Source: Erpetoichthys calabaricus (Eukaryota; Chordata; Cladistia; Polypteriformes; Polypteridae). Taken from it: a stretch of 64,000 nt of DNA. Location of the stretch: contig NC_041396.2 in the NCBI RefSeq assembly GCF_900747795.2, forward strand, positions 37,454,674-37,518,673. The letters run 5' to 3'. This document shows, piece after piece, positions 23,089 through 33,741 of this stretch (positions are counted from its first letter, which is position 1; every line of letters begins with the position of its first letter). The position numbers and the translations under genes are program-made. The notes under the pieces were generated by a model that made no database searches, was not told the origin of the DNA, and was given only the letters and a program-made list of their open reading frames with translations.

Positions 23089-24139
23089 ATGACCTCAGTG
23101 GACGTGAGAGCTGTGATCCGACCCTATGCGTTCCTTCTGCTGACTGTCATTGGCATTCCATCCAACCTAGCCATATGCTTTGCATTTTTACATATCCTGC
23201 GTACTGACAGCAAGCTGATGACTCCAGACATCATCCTGTGTCATCTCACCTTTGCTAAACTGATGCTGGGCTTCATGCATGGGATTCCCCAGACGCTGCA
23301 CTCATTTGGCTACAAGCTGATGTTTGGTGACCTTGGTTGTAAATTTATCATCTTGTCCTTCTGCTCATTCAGGGGCCTCTCCATCAGTCTAACATGCCTG
23401 TTGAGTACGTATCTCACCTCCCTCCACTAAGCTCGACCCAGTGAAGTTGAAGTTACAAATTCCCAGGTTTCTGATGCTTATAGTGATATTGCTGTATGTG
23501 TTCTACTTTGCCTCATACATCAATACTAACATCCGTTATGTTACATACCTTGTCAACAACACTATGTGGTAGTGCTGCTGCTTTGCAGTAAGGAGACTGT
23601 GGAAGATTGTGGGTTCGCTTCCCGGTTCCTCCCTGTGTGGATAGCGCTTTGAGTACTGAGAAAAGCGCTATATAAATGTAATGAATTATTATGATTATTA
23701 TTATGCTTCCATACATGTTCAGCACTGAATTCTGCTATGCCACCTTATTCACGTTCATTGCTCTCTTTGGGATTGGCATGGAAGTCATGATGAGAGATAT
23801 TGCGTTTATAGTGTTAATAACAATTATGAGTGGGTATATCCTGCTGCTTCTCTACCGGCACAGCACAAAGGTGAAGAGCATCACATCATCATCAGATCGA
23901 GCACAACTAGAAGCCCAAGTCGAAGTGAAAGGCTCCCATGCTGTGGTCACTCTTGTCACTATTTATGTGGTCATTTTTGGCATTGACTGTATCATGTGGC
24001 TATACTCAGTCTCGGTTATGTGGGTGGAACCTCTCATTACTGAACTATTTACTCTAATCCCAAAGTACAGTCCAAGATTCGGGTCTACAGGCCAGAGAGG
24101 AAAACTTATTCAGTGGACACTCTGAGCTCCTCAGTTTAA
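23089..24139 (+). pseudogene. V1R/ORA receptor pseudogene, V1R-b
   Basis: Homologue of the three intact receptors, with at least three disabling lesions. About 15 bp are lost just after TM3 (near 23410), causing a frameshift and stop at SLH. A SINE of about 135 bp sits in the second extracellular loop (23571-23705). A deletion of about 65-70 bp near 24042 removes most of TM7 and shifts the frame. Parts still readable are TM1-TM3 (RAVIRPYAFLLLTVIG, FRGLSISLTCLLSTY) and TM5-TM6 (VKGSHAVVTLVTIYVV). Point divergence from the intact genes is also higher, for example IFGIDCIMW and FMHGIPQTL. Confidence 0.93.
23571..23705 (+). mobile_element. SINE inserted in V1R-b
   Basis: A tRNA-like head (gtggtagtgctgctgctttg, gtgggttcgcttcccgg) is followed by a short body. 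The body runs gctttgagtactgagaaaag, gcgctatataaatg and a TTA-rich tail. The receptor sequence breaks after aacactatg and resumes at cttccatac, with tatg repeated at both junctions. The same subfamily is inserted at 59610-59752 in U4. Confidence 0.85.
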
Positions 24140-24212
24140 ATCAGCTTTTAATTTATCTGCATATTTAAAACATTATATGTAAAGTCACAAACTGTAATCT
24201 TTCAGTCTAGTA

Positions 24213-24218
24213 AATAAA
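24213..24218 (+). terminator. Poly(A) signal of V1R-b
   Basis: AATAAA lies 74 nt after the relic stop, in the position conserved in the other units. Confidence 0.6.
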
Positions 24219-24321
24219 ATTGCAGAAATGGGTAACTTCTCAAAGATAATGCTTTATTTCAAATATCATTTATCATTATTAAATAGACTATTGTAGAGAA
24301 CAATCTGATCATATCTAGCAA

Positions 24322-24873
24322 GTGTGGTAAATGGCCCGGACACAGACAAGCGGACACCGATAGTTCAACCAAAACACGTTTATTATATATTATTTACAAT
24401 ACTTAGTGCACACACAACCCCAAAACTCCCCCAAAGTCCATGCTTCACAATGCCTCTCTTTCTCTGGTCCGCCTCCACTCCTCTCCTCCCGAGCTTCGTC
24501 TCGTTTCCTCCCAACTTCAGCCATCGAATGGAGGGAGGCGGCCTCTTTTGAACACACCCGGACATGCTTCAGGTGCCTCCTGATTTGGCAGAAGTACCGG
24601 CTGCACACCTCGAAGCACTCCGGGTGTCCCTGGTCTTCTTCCCCCCAGCACTTCTGGGTGTGACGGAAGTGCTAAAGGCCAGGGCTCCTCAGGCATTGGG
24701 GCGCCCCCTGGCAGTGACCACGGGCCCCTATAGGGTTGAGCTTCTAAGCTCTGTTCCCGTGGTCCCCAAAGCCACCTGGGCAGTCGCCCCCTCGTGGTCT
24801 GGAGGAGGCGTAAGACCTCCTTCGGTCCTTCCGTGCATCCCAGCTGGGTGCCACCCCCAGCCACTTGCCACAC
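24322..24873 (-). mobile_element. GC-rich element with apparent terminal inverted repeats (full copy)
   Basis: The left end reads gtgtggtaaatggcccgg. The right end read inward reads gtgtggcaagtggctggg, so about 14 of 18 bases match. The interior is very GC-rich and matches the truncated copy at 2386-2786 in the opposite orientation. It interrupts the U2 3' flank. Several open frames exist on both strands but resemble no family. A non-autonomous DNA transposon is the simplest reading; the superfamily is unknown. Confidence 0.55.
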
Positions 24874-24952
24874 AAGATATTTTTGTAGATTGTCTTAATT
24901 TGTAAAATTGTCCTTATACTGACTTTTCATAAAATAAGATTTCTGCATACAA

Positions 24953-25021
24953 GTAGATTGGCTCCAGCAGACCCCCGTGACCCTGTGTTCGGATTCAACG
25001 GGTTGGACAATGGATGGATGA
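24953..25021 (+). mobile_element. SINE 3' fragment
   Basis: The core (gattggctccagcag, ccccgtgaccctgtg) plus GGAT tail. Confidence 0.8.
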
Positions 25022-25188
25022 AGTAGACATAGCTGAAAATCCAAAGCAGGAATTGACTGGCCAGGCCAGCTAGCCTGGGGAAATAAAGTTGGCAAGGACA
25101 TTAAGGTTTGAGTGAAACAGGTGTAAGTTTTTAGAAATATAAGCATGGGCTTTTTTATTTTATTTTATTTCATTTTTATAAATTTTAA

Positions 25189-25880
25189 TCCTTAAACTGC
25201 CACATACTTGGGGGTTAATGCACCCCTGGATGCCGAATACTTTTTTTGCTGCACTTTGTAAGGAAACGTCACAATTCACCAAGAAAAAGTGAAATTTTAA
25301 TGGTTCACATATTTTTTTCATGCACAATTACTGCAACACTGATCATTTCACACACTGCCAATGAACTATAAGAACTATTTAAAAAAAAAACTACTGGAAC
25401 AATATGTACGAGGTGCAACTGAAGCCATTGATGACATTCAGAACTGAAGCCATTGATGACATTCAGTTAATCACTGAGCCAACTGCACTTGAACTGGCTG
25501 CACTCAAGCACACAGAGGTAAACGCTGATGCCTGCAGGCTAGTCTAGTGCAGCGGCTGAATCCCAGGGACAGTGATGCTGCAGTGCTGCAGGGGTGGTGG
25601 CAGTGGTCATGAGCTGGCTACTCAACAAATGTACGGCACTGACTAATCAGCTACGGCGTGCTGGCAAATTGTACTGGGAAATGACTATAGCCGGTTGCGG
25701 TGTTTAATGAATATATGTCGCAGAATATAGTCAGCTCTGGCGTGCTTGGCAAATTTCACTGGAAATCAACTTTAGCCAGTTGCGGAGTTCAATTAATGTA
25801 TGTCGCTGAATATACTCAGCTCCGGCGTGCTGGCAAATTGTACTGGGAACCGACTATAGCCAGTTCTGGCAGTTTAAGGG
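25189..25880. mobile_element. piggyBac-like MITE with TTAA target duplication
   Basis: TTAA at 25185-25188 and 25881-25884 flank ends that read tccttaaactgcca and, inward from the right, cccttaaactgcca. TTAA duplication plus a ccct-type end is the mark of the piggyBac superfamily. It is 692 bp with no transposase frame, so it is non-autonomous. Its right half contains an 84-bp tandem repeat. Confidence 0.7.
25648..25877. repeat. 84-bp tandem repeat, about 2.7 copies
   Basis: Copies begin at 25648, 25732 and 25817 with cagct-cggcgtgctggcaaa. Each carries an actatagccagttgcgg-like part and a tatgtcgc-gaatata part. The third copy is cut by the element end. A shorter 26-bp tandem duplication (cattgatgacattcag) lies at about 25412-25466. 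Confidence 0.85.
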
Positions 25881-26450
25881 TTAATTAAAAGCAAATAACA
25901 ATCCAGTCAAATTAAGCTTAATAAAAACAAAATTCAACCCTCACCTAAAAGAAAGAAAGAGAGTCAGCCAAAAAAGCAAATCTTTGAAGAAGCAAGGAAG
26001 GAAGTCATTTTCTCCGATATAGATATATTTATATATTTTCAAATGTTATTGATTAGATCCTGACATATTTTTAAAGTTTACTTAAACATAATGGGTTGGG
26101 ATTCTTCCAGATGAGCAAGATAAGTCTATGTGCTAGTAGTGAGGTAAAGATAAATATGATTTGTTTGTGCTTGTCCTCTGTAAGCCCATCTGGGAGTCCA
26201 CCAAACACAGCTGTTAATGAGTTACGAGTGATTGTGACACCAAAGCAGTCTGAGAGGCATTCAAAGATTTTTATCCAAAATGTTGTTAATTTGGTGCACG
26301 CCCAAAACATGTGGCCCAATGAGGCTGGAGCTCGATTGCAATGTTTACAGATTGAATCTTGCCCTGGAAATATTTTAAATAGTTTTAATCGAGATAAATG
26401 CACTAGATAGAAAATTTTAAGTTGAATAACTGATTGCTTTGCGCATATGG

Positions 26451-27478
26451 AGAGGCCATCTCTGCTGTCCTATGCAGGCAGCATGCGGGATTAAGAGCCA
26501 TGCCAGACCAGGAACTAATCAACCTATTAAGACAGAGAGCCACCTTGTAGCCTAAACAAAATTCTCCTGCTTGTTCTGGTACAAGGATGCATTGAACTAC
26601 AATAACAATCAGTTCTGACAGTGTGGTAAGAATATGAAATGTAGGGAACGCTGTTAAGGTCTACATAACAAAGAGGACCCTACCATTACAAAACACAGAC
26701 CATCTTTATTAGTGATGATCAGGGTTGGGAAGTATACTCTAAAAAAGTATTTATATACTACTGAATATGCAGTCATTAATGTATTCAGATTGATATTCTG
26801 ATTGAATACTCAAAATGTGTAAGTCATTCTGAATACTTTATGAATACCTTTCAAATACTTTCAGAATTTGATATGTAGTCTAAGTCATAGAAATGGTTTA
26901 ACAAGTTAAACATGTTTAAATTAAATTGTTGAATCAGTGCTGTGCAAGGCCCATTTTGAGTTCTAGGTGGGGTAGACAGACACTGTTCCTCATTGTCCAT
27001 AGCAGATAGTCGGCATTAGACTTTGATGATGTTGAAGCTCCTCCTCGGTGTCCAGTGAGTGCGCCCCTTCGGTAGCACAAACAGCACAGAATTCTGTACA
27101 TACTGTAGTATACCACAGACTTTAAAGAGCATATACCCATTTGTATACATTTTACATTCTCACTCAGCGTGTAACACCACCCACTCAACATCATCAGAGT
27201 TTGACTCTTTCAGTCTCACTCAGTATGCGGAGAGCGCGCCCCTAACTTTCATAAATGGTGCCCCTCAGGTGATAGTGTCCATAGGTAGCCACCAATGTCA
27301 CCTAGTGGATTGAACAGCTCTGACTTTAATCTCACATAAAATAGGTGCTCTGTTATTCTGTTAATTAAAAAACTGGGAAAACAATTTCTTCAGGAAACAA
27401 TTATTAATAAAAGTTAATAAAAAATGACTGTAGCTCAGAGTATGTTTTAGCCATTTCACTTTCTCGAGTTATTCTTTT
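26451..27478. other. Spacer between U2 and U3
   Basis: No gene was found. A cagggttgggaagta segment at 26726, followed by repeated gaatac and tactt motifs to about 26880, resembles the end of a dispersed fish repeat. A piece at 26696-26715 (accatctttattag) matches 11427-11440, suggesting the 3' flank of U2 resumes here. Confidence 0.4.
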
Positions 27479-27492
27479 AAGAAACAAACTTA

Positions 27493-27645
27493 CAGAAAAG
27501 CCAAGCAAAATAACCCCTTCTTCGGCCCGAGTTGCCTCAAAAGCTTGCATATTGTAATCTTTTTAGTTAGCCAATAAAAGGTGTCATTTTGCTTGGCTTT
27601 TCTCTACATTCATAATGGCTAACATGGTACAACACCCTAGTACTA
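27493..27645 (-). mobile_element. Short retroposed repeat with hairpin and 14-bp target duplication
   Basis: Fourteen-bp direct repeats (aagaaacaaactta) at 27479-27492 and 27646-27659 bound a 153-bp unit. It contains an 18-bp inverted repeat: agaaaagccaagcaaaat at 27494-27511 and its complement at 27586-27603. The length of the duplication indicates LINE-style retrotransposition. The family is not named. Confidence 0.65.
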
Positions 27646-27763
27646 AAGAAACAAACTTAAAATTATCATTAAAAAACAAAGTTAGGTTAAGTATTTTTCA
27701 CATGGCATACTCACATGAAACTACCCTGCCAACTAAATAATTCACTAAAATATTAGTATTTGC

Positions 27764-27859
27764 CTGCGGTGGGTTGTGCCCGGTGTTGGCTGGGATTGGC
27801 TCCAGCAGACCCCCGTGACCCTGTGTTCGGATTCAGCGGGTTGGAAAATGGATGGATGG
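27764..27859 (+). mobile_element. Short-form SINE 3' copy with 12-bp target duplication
   Basis: It begins ctgcggtgggttg, carries the SINE 3' core and ends in a GGAT tail. Repeats attagtatttgc lie at 27752-27763 and 27860-27871. It starts at the same internal SINE position as the copy at 56569. Confidence 0.85.
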
Positions 27860-27871
27860 ATTAGTATTTGC

Positions 27872-28187
27872 ATATAACCTACACACATCCTCACATTCAA
27901 TCAAGTGACATGCAACTTTTCAAAAGATGTAAGATTTCTATTATCTCATCTAGTGATAGCGCTTCATGCATCCTGTTAGCCTCTGAGGGATTACTTTGAC
28001 CACTTAAATTGTTTTTGGAGCCATTTTGCCACAGAAACAAAGGATGCACCTGCCACTTTCAAAAGATCCCCAAATTCCTGGCGTCTGCTGTAATAAGAGG
28101 CAAATGCACGTACGTGTAACCTGCAAATGACATGCTCTGCATTGTATTACTCTGTCTTATCAGGTCTGAACTTAGTACAGAGCTCTA
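27872..28187. other. Spacer
   Basis: Nothing recognised. Confidence 0.4.
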
Positions 28188-29090
28188 CGCTGTAAAACAT
28201 GTCAGTAAATTTAATGGTAAAAATACTGTACATGGTGAAAGTAAAACACCTTTTCTGAAAAAAACCTTACCTTATGTTCTACTGAAAATCACCTGTATAT
28301 CTTAAACAATACATTTCATTATTTTTCACAGCCAAGTTCTGTAAAATCGATATTTTTCTACTTTCAAAATATGCTACATACCATTTACTGATACAATACA
28401 GTTACACTGAAAAAATCTCTGTTAATTTTACAGTGAAAAACTGTTAAATAGCAAAGGTAAACAACTGTAAAATGTAAAACAGTAAAGTGTTGTTACAGTA
28501 ACACTGAAGTTATGATATTTGCATAAGGATATGCCCCCTTTTACCATATTGTTCCTGGTGAACTGCATATCTTTGAAAAGGAAGGAAAAAAACTTAAACA
28601 AAGTTAGCAGACTTATTTTATCCTGCATGCTGAAGGTTTTTTTGAGGTTATGGAAGCTGATTTATGGTGGGTTGTTTTCGATAAGCTGGCACACCTGTAG
28701 GACACCATACACCACAAAAGCAAACTTTTCTTCTCCACCAGACAATGTGCCATAACTTCCTTAAATATTGAATTGTTTTCAATGTGTATAATTAAATGAT
28801 ACGTGTTTGCTATTGGTTGTTCTTACTACTGATGCAAACTGTGTACTGGGGTTTAATCTTGACAATACTTTCTAATTGTTTATTGATTGGCATATGTGTC
28901 ACAGTGCTTGGATTTCTGGTTATGGTTAAACATTCCCTTCTGTTGGAATGTGTTGCAAAGAAAAAATAGTTATTTACTGCAAAGTTATACCACAGACCTA
29001 AAAATACTGTCACTTTATTTATTATGGTAAAATTCTGGCAACCCAGCTGCCAGTACTTTGGCAAATATGTAACATTATTTTTTTACAGTG
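28188..29090. mobile_element. MITE rich in acagtaaa/ctgtaaaa motifs
   Basis: The ends read cgctgtaaaacatgt and, inward from the right, cactgtaaaaaaataatgt. Inside are many ctgtaaa and acagtaa motifs (28395-28500) and a ggcaacccagctgccagta block near 29037. That layout is familiar from non-autonomous fish DNA elements. TA-type sequence borders both ends. No transposase is seen. Confidence 0.55.
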
Positions 29091-29339
29091 TATACCAAAA
29101 TATATTGAATCAAACTGAGTTTAATAATCCTGAATGTATCTAATTCGCACAGCACTGGTGTTATAATGTTTGAATTTTAAACTTTTGCAATGATTTAAGG
29201 CAGAATTTATTTTTTGGTAACTGAACAGAAAATGCCAGTAAATAAATTTATTACATGCACATATGGTCAGATCATTCTTCATAAATGCTATGGTAAAATT
29301 CCACTAACCCAAGAAAATTATGCAATTTCTTGTTAAATG

Positions 29340-29640
29340 TGGGTGAAATCTCCTACAACTACCTCAAATGAAATTCAGCCCCTGAAGTCTGTGCCTAGAA
29401 GTGGCCTCCCCTTCAAGGGGGACAAAGGGAGCAGGTGTTCAGGGACCCTAACAGCATCCACAATCACACCCCACCATGCTTGTGGTTCCATTCTGAATGC
29501 TGAGACATAAAATTATCAGACAACTCAGTTCCACTAAGTCTGTGGTATCTGTTGATTCATCAATGACTATGGAATAATGATCAGCTCAAATGACTCTCGT
29601 ACTGACTGAAGAAGTCAGTGAACATTTTTTAAGAGAAAAG
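29340..29640 (-). pseudogene. hAT transposase fragment
   Basis: Minus-strand frames read ESFELIII then DESTDTTDLVELSCLIIL, corresponding to the ALDESTDxTDTAQL catalytic block of hAT transposases. Frames are broken. It is related to the relic at 13560-14086. Confidence 0.5.
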
Positions 29641-30106
29641 ACCAGAAGAAAGTCAGAAGTCAGAAACACAAGTGACAAGAGTCCAGAATGCTAACCAGAA
29701 ATCAAAGTCAAAAACAAATCCACAAGAATTTAAGCACCAAAAGTGCTTGATGTTTATCCAGTCTCGTGTATGAAGCAATGACTCAGGTAACCTTTACTCC
29801 GGCATGCTGTTGAAGTCACCGCCATGCTATCCAAATGCATTATGGAACTGATTTTCATGGAAACTGCAACACAAAAGTCCCAACACTGTGGCACTGATTG
29901 GCAAAACAAAATGATGTCAAGACTGAGATTATTAAATTTTAAACTTTTAAATAAAGTTTCCAATCAAGAAAGTAATGTCAGACATAGATTCTTTGTGTGT
30001 GAAAACTTCAAAAATCATATATAATGTAATTTATAAACACATAGAGAATCCAGGAAATATTATAAAAAAAATTCAGTCAGGACAACACTGGATTTGTCAC
30101 TATCAA
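29641..30106. other. Spacer before U3
   Basis: Nothing recognised. Confidence 0.4.
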
Positions 30107-32150
30107 GGTATATCTATTCACCAGATATGCCCACTCATTCATTCCCCTTTTGTGGCCACTGAATGACATTATGTCCAGGTACAGATGCTGGACACTGGAT
30201 GTTTTGTCGTTTTATATATAGAGATATGGCTGACATATCCTATTGAAATGTATCACTGTTTAAACAAATCCACAAAAAATGCATAGCACATCGTGATTTT
30301 TGCAAGCACAGAAAGAGTAATAGGATGTAAAGATTTACAGTAGATTTGTTTAAATCAAACGCCAGTATCTTTCCATGGTTAATTTAATTGTTAAAATATG
30401 GGCAATTGACAACAAAGTTCAATTTATCTGAGTTAGAAGTTAAAGTTGACAGAGAAAATACTAAATAGATTCATAAATGACAATGATTCTGAACCACATC
30501 AGTTGAATGTGGCTGATTCCTTTTTGTTTATTATTATCAGCAGAAATAACAGTAATTAACAATTATACTCAAAACAACAATGACACTCATAAAAGTTTTC
30601 ATCAGTTCATTCACCACCTGGTGCCTCTTCAATAAGGAATCCTTAATGTGACCTCAGGGGTGGCTGCCTTGTTGTTTCTGTTCAACACCTTGGCCTCCTG
30701 GAGGACCCTTCTCCAGTATAAAGAAGCAAAAACAGCAATGCCCGGACTGTGTAGTTTAGATATTTGCCACAATACCTCTAACAAAATTTAAATTCACTTG
30801 AACATTTTTATAAGTAAATATTGCAAGGAAATTCTTTGCTATCTGGTGAAAAGTAGACATTTAGTGGAACTTGAAAATCATCAGTATATGAGATTTATGG
30901 GATTTCAGCTCTTTATATTTTCTCTGACCAGGACCAGAGATGTGAAGGCACTGCCGGCCCAGAAAGCTCAGGTGAGTTAAACAGTGTCATGAAGTAAAAG
31001 AAATTTTTAAGATGATATTAACTATACCAAAATATATAAAGATACAGGCAGAACATAAAAACTCCACAAGGGGTGACATGGCCAACATTTGGACTCAGTC
31101 TCCTGGAGCTTCTAGTGCTAACTATTGTGTTGACCACATGTGGTATTTTTTGTATTAGTGTTTAAAAATGTTAGATGTTTTTATTTATTTATTTTTTACT
31201 TCCTCATATTCAATATGTCACTGTGCATACAGTACAATGAAGTTCTTGATTGTATGTTTCTTCAGAACAGTTGACACAATAATACAAAACCAGCTGACAC
31301 AGACACACACAGTTTACACATATATATCTGAAGATTCAACACATTATTTATAATCTCATCATGATTTTTGACAGACATTACATTATCTTTCAATTTTTCA
31401 CTTTCATAACTCTTGTTGAGCCACCCAACCTGGCCAGCCATTTTCACCCAGCACTTTATGTCAGAACCTCCTGGTCGCTCTCTCTGGTGCTAATTGGAGT
31501 AAAAGATCTTCAATTCCACTGTGTGCAGTGAATAAAACAGTGTCTTATTAAGGAATGGAATTCAATTCTGAAATGTCTTAGCCACTTTGTAAAAAATGTT
31601 ACTGTCTTTGAAAATCCAATAAAAAAAGAATACAACTTATTTCTGTGCAGCGGTCTTCAGTGAATGCAGCAGAGCGCTGTGAACAGTTCTCAGCTAAAAT
31701 ACAAGTACAGATTATACTAATGACTAAACACAGAACTGGCACACATATAAATAGATTTGGTAAAACACACAAAGAACAAGGTAGACACTGATTAAAGATA
31801 AAATGGAAACCAAAAATATCTGCCCATTAATTAATTGATTAATTAATTGATGAAAATGCTGCTTCACTTTAAAGTGTTGGCCATCTTTTTTAAATTGATT
31901 TAATATTTTTCTGTTTGTTGATTTAACTGGCACCTTGGAAAGAAAGCTAATTTTATTTTAGGACTCATATGTTATATCAACGGGGCTTCTTAACCAGATA
32001 AACTGTCCAGATTTGCTTGACTTCAAGGCTAACTGATTACTGACACAGCATGTTAATTTGTTGACTTTAAGTTGGATATTTGAACTGAAGCAACCATTTA
32101 GAACACAAGAAACAACTTCACTCTGTCCCTCCTCATTTCTTAGTGACCAG

Positions 32151-33741
32151 GGGCCCCATGCATAACGCCGTGCGTAGAATTCGCACTATAACATGACGTA
32201 AGCACCAAAGCCGAAATGTGCTTACGCACAGAAAAATCCAGAAATCTATGCGTTCGCCAACTTCCGCGTTCTTCAGCTACATAAATCCCGCTCAGCGTGG
32301 AAATAAACGCACGTGCACGCGCTTGCTGTCCCGCCCCAACTCTTCCCAGACTTACGCCTCTTTGAATATGCAAAACAATATAAATAGCCCTTAAGCCCAG
32401 CATTCTGTGAAAAGGCAATGGCAAAAGTATGAGGAAAAATAGAAGAATTTCAGCGAATACCAAATGGAGGCAAAGAAAAACATACTATTTGTTGGTTTAA
32501 ACAGTTATATAAGCAACAAAAGGAAGTTGATCGAGTGACATAGCGTGTCGGAGAAACTTGAAAGCTCAAGTTCACAAAGTCGCACAGTGCCCGAAATAAA
32601 AAAGTTGTCACATATCAAAGTCGGCATGAAAAGGCAAGTCGTAGCCCACCGTCTGAGTGTCATATGAAAGCTTATTAGTGTACAGTGAAAAAAAAGGCAC
32701 CCAGTGTGAAAAAAAGCATGAAATGTCAACTTTAATCTCGAAATTTCCACTTTAATCACGTAGTTTATTTTGTCATTAAAGTAGAACGTCATAAACTTCA
32801 TCTTAAAATCGTTTAATTTACTAGTTTCTCAAATCTCATCATAACTATAAAGTAGCACATTAAATGCTTTGTTCTGTATTTGATCTTATATGTGCTCTAT
32901 GTGCCTGAATCACTATGTGCTCTTCCTCCGACAGGACACAGAATCCATTACGTTCGTAATATTACAGCTCTCTGAGTAATTAAAATACTGAGAAATATAC
33001 GTGATATCATTTTCATGATGATATGAGTTAAAGCATGTTATTAAACATGGGAACACGGTGGTGCAGTGATTGTTCATGTCTTACAATAAGATGCTTGCTG
33101 CGCCATGCGCGGCCTTCAATGAAATGCTTTATTACAGAAGTACTGTCTCTTTCAAACGTACTAACCCCCAATTCCTGTCCTTACTTTTCTTTCTCCAAAT
33201 ACCGAATCGCCACACAATCAGCTCTGTAATAGACGTTAAGCCATCTGTAAGCTTAGAACGGCGATTCTTCAAAACGCTTAAGAAACATCGAAATATATTC
33301 GTAATGTTTAATTATTCTATCCATCTATCCTTCCAGTGTCGCGCCAGCCACAGCATGAAAACAGCACGCGGCAGGAACAATCCATGAACGGAGCTCAAGC
33401 TCCATGTAGTTAAAGTTAGTTTTATCTGCATAATATAATCAACATATTTTGTTGCATTTCATCTTAAAAATGATATCGTCATCATATGTAAATACGCGCT
33501 TTATAAAGTGGCTCAGGATGTGCAATATTATAACTATCATAAGTACAATTACCTCACGGTAACTTGCAAGTACAAACAGTTCTACAAGGAGCACTTGAGC
33601 CACCGTCGTGGATGTGGATCTAAGAAAGGGTAACCACACAGGAACAGTAGCACTGCTTTGACGCTGGGTGCCGCCAATCTGCAAAACCTAACGGATAACT
33701 TGCGTACGACAGGGTATGAGGTACTGTGGAACATGAGGCCC
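32151..33741 (+). mobile_element. PIF/Harbinger DNA transposon copy (decayed)
   Basis: The ends read gggccccatg and, inward from the right, gggcctcatg. A 3-bp repeat cag flanks them (32148-32150 and 33742-33744). U4 at 48490-48502 shows the uninterrupted site ggccaggattg. Harbinger elements of fish are known for short GGGCC-type ends and 3-bp duplications, including a CWG class. A Myb-like gene relic lies inside. I find no transposase gene in the rest. Confidence 0.75.
32464..32661 (+). pseudogene. Harbinger Myb/SANT-like DNA-binding protein relic
   Basis: The frame from the ATG at 32464 reads MEAKKNILFVGLNSYISNKRK, then a stop, then RTVPEIKK, HIKVGMKRQV and VAHRLSV. This matches the family pattern of VEA-K-ILFG-L-SGISNKRK..W, then HRTVAEIKKKWSDIK and RRVAAHR. 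The start of the domain, an FSEYE-like segment, lies in another frame just upstream (about 32430-32463). In active elements this protein cooperates with the transposase in nuclear import and DNA binding. Confidence 0.7.

Larger units (their letters stand above)
14940..24310 (+). repeat. Segmental duplication unit U2 (V1R-b unit)
   Basis: Sequence at 14945-15100 (ccttaatgtgacctca, ggaggaccctt, gtataaagaagcaaaa) aligns with 30640-30790 (U3) and 39965-40110 (U4). The alignment continues through 17430-19450, then 21630-24250, interrupted by U2-specific insertions. U2 lacks the CR1 fragment present in U3 and U4. Confidence 0.75.
25147..26450 (-). mobile_element. L1/Tx1-like LINE 3' end, interrupted by a MITE
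   Basis: Minus-strand frame at 26071-26403 gives the ORF2 C-terminus: SRLKLFKIFPGQDS, CKHCNRAPASLGHMFWAC and LAHRLILLIWKNPNP. The 3' UTR (caaccctcacctaaaagaaag, compare 49950-49970) runs leftward to a T-rich plus-strand end near 25147. The MITE at 25189-25880 sits inside this UTR. The 5' break near 26450 falls close to the same ORF2 position as the breaks near 50.6 and 51.35 kb. Confidence 0.75.

Noticed and set aside
32140-32463. Minus-strand 107-codon frame at the left end of the Harbinger copy
   Set aside because: It begins in the transposon and runs out through its inverted end into unit sequence; no recognised domain.
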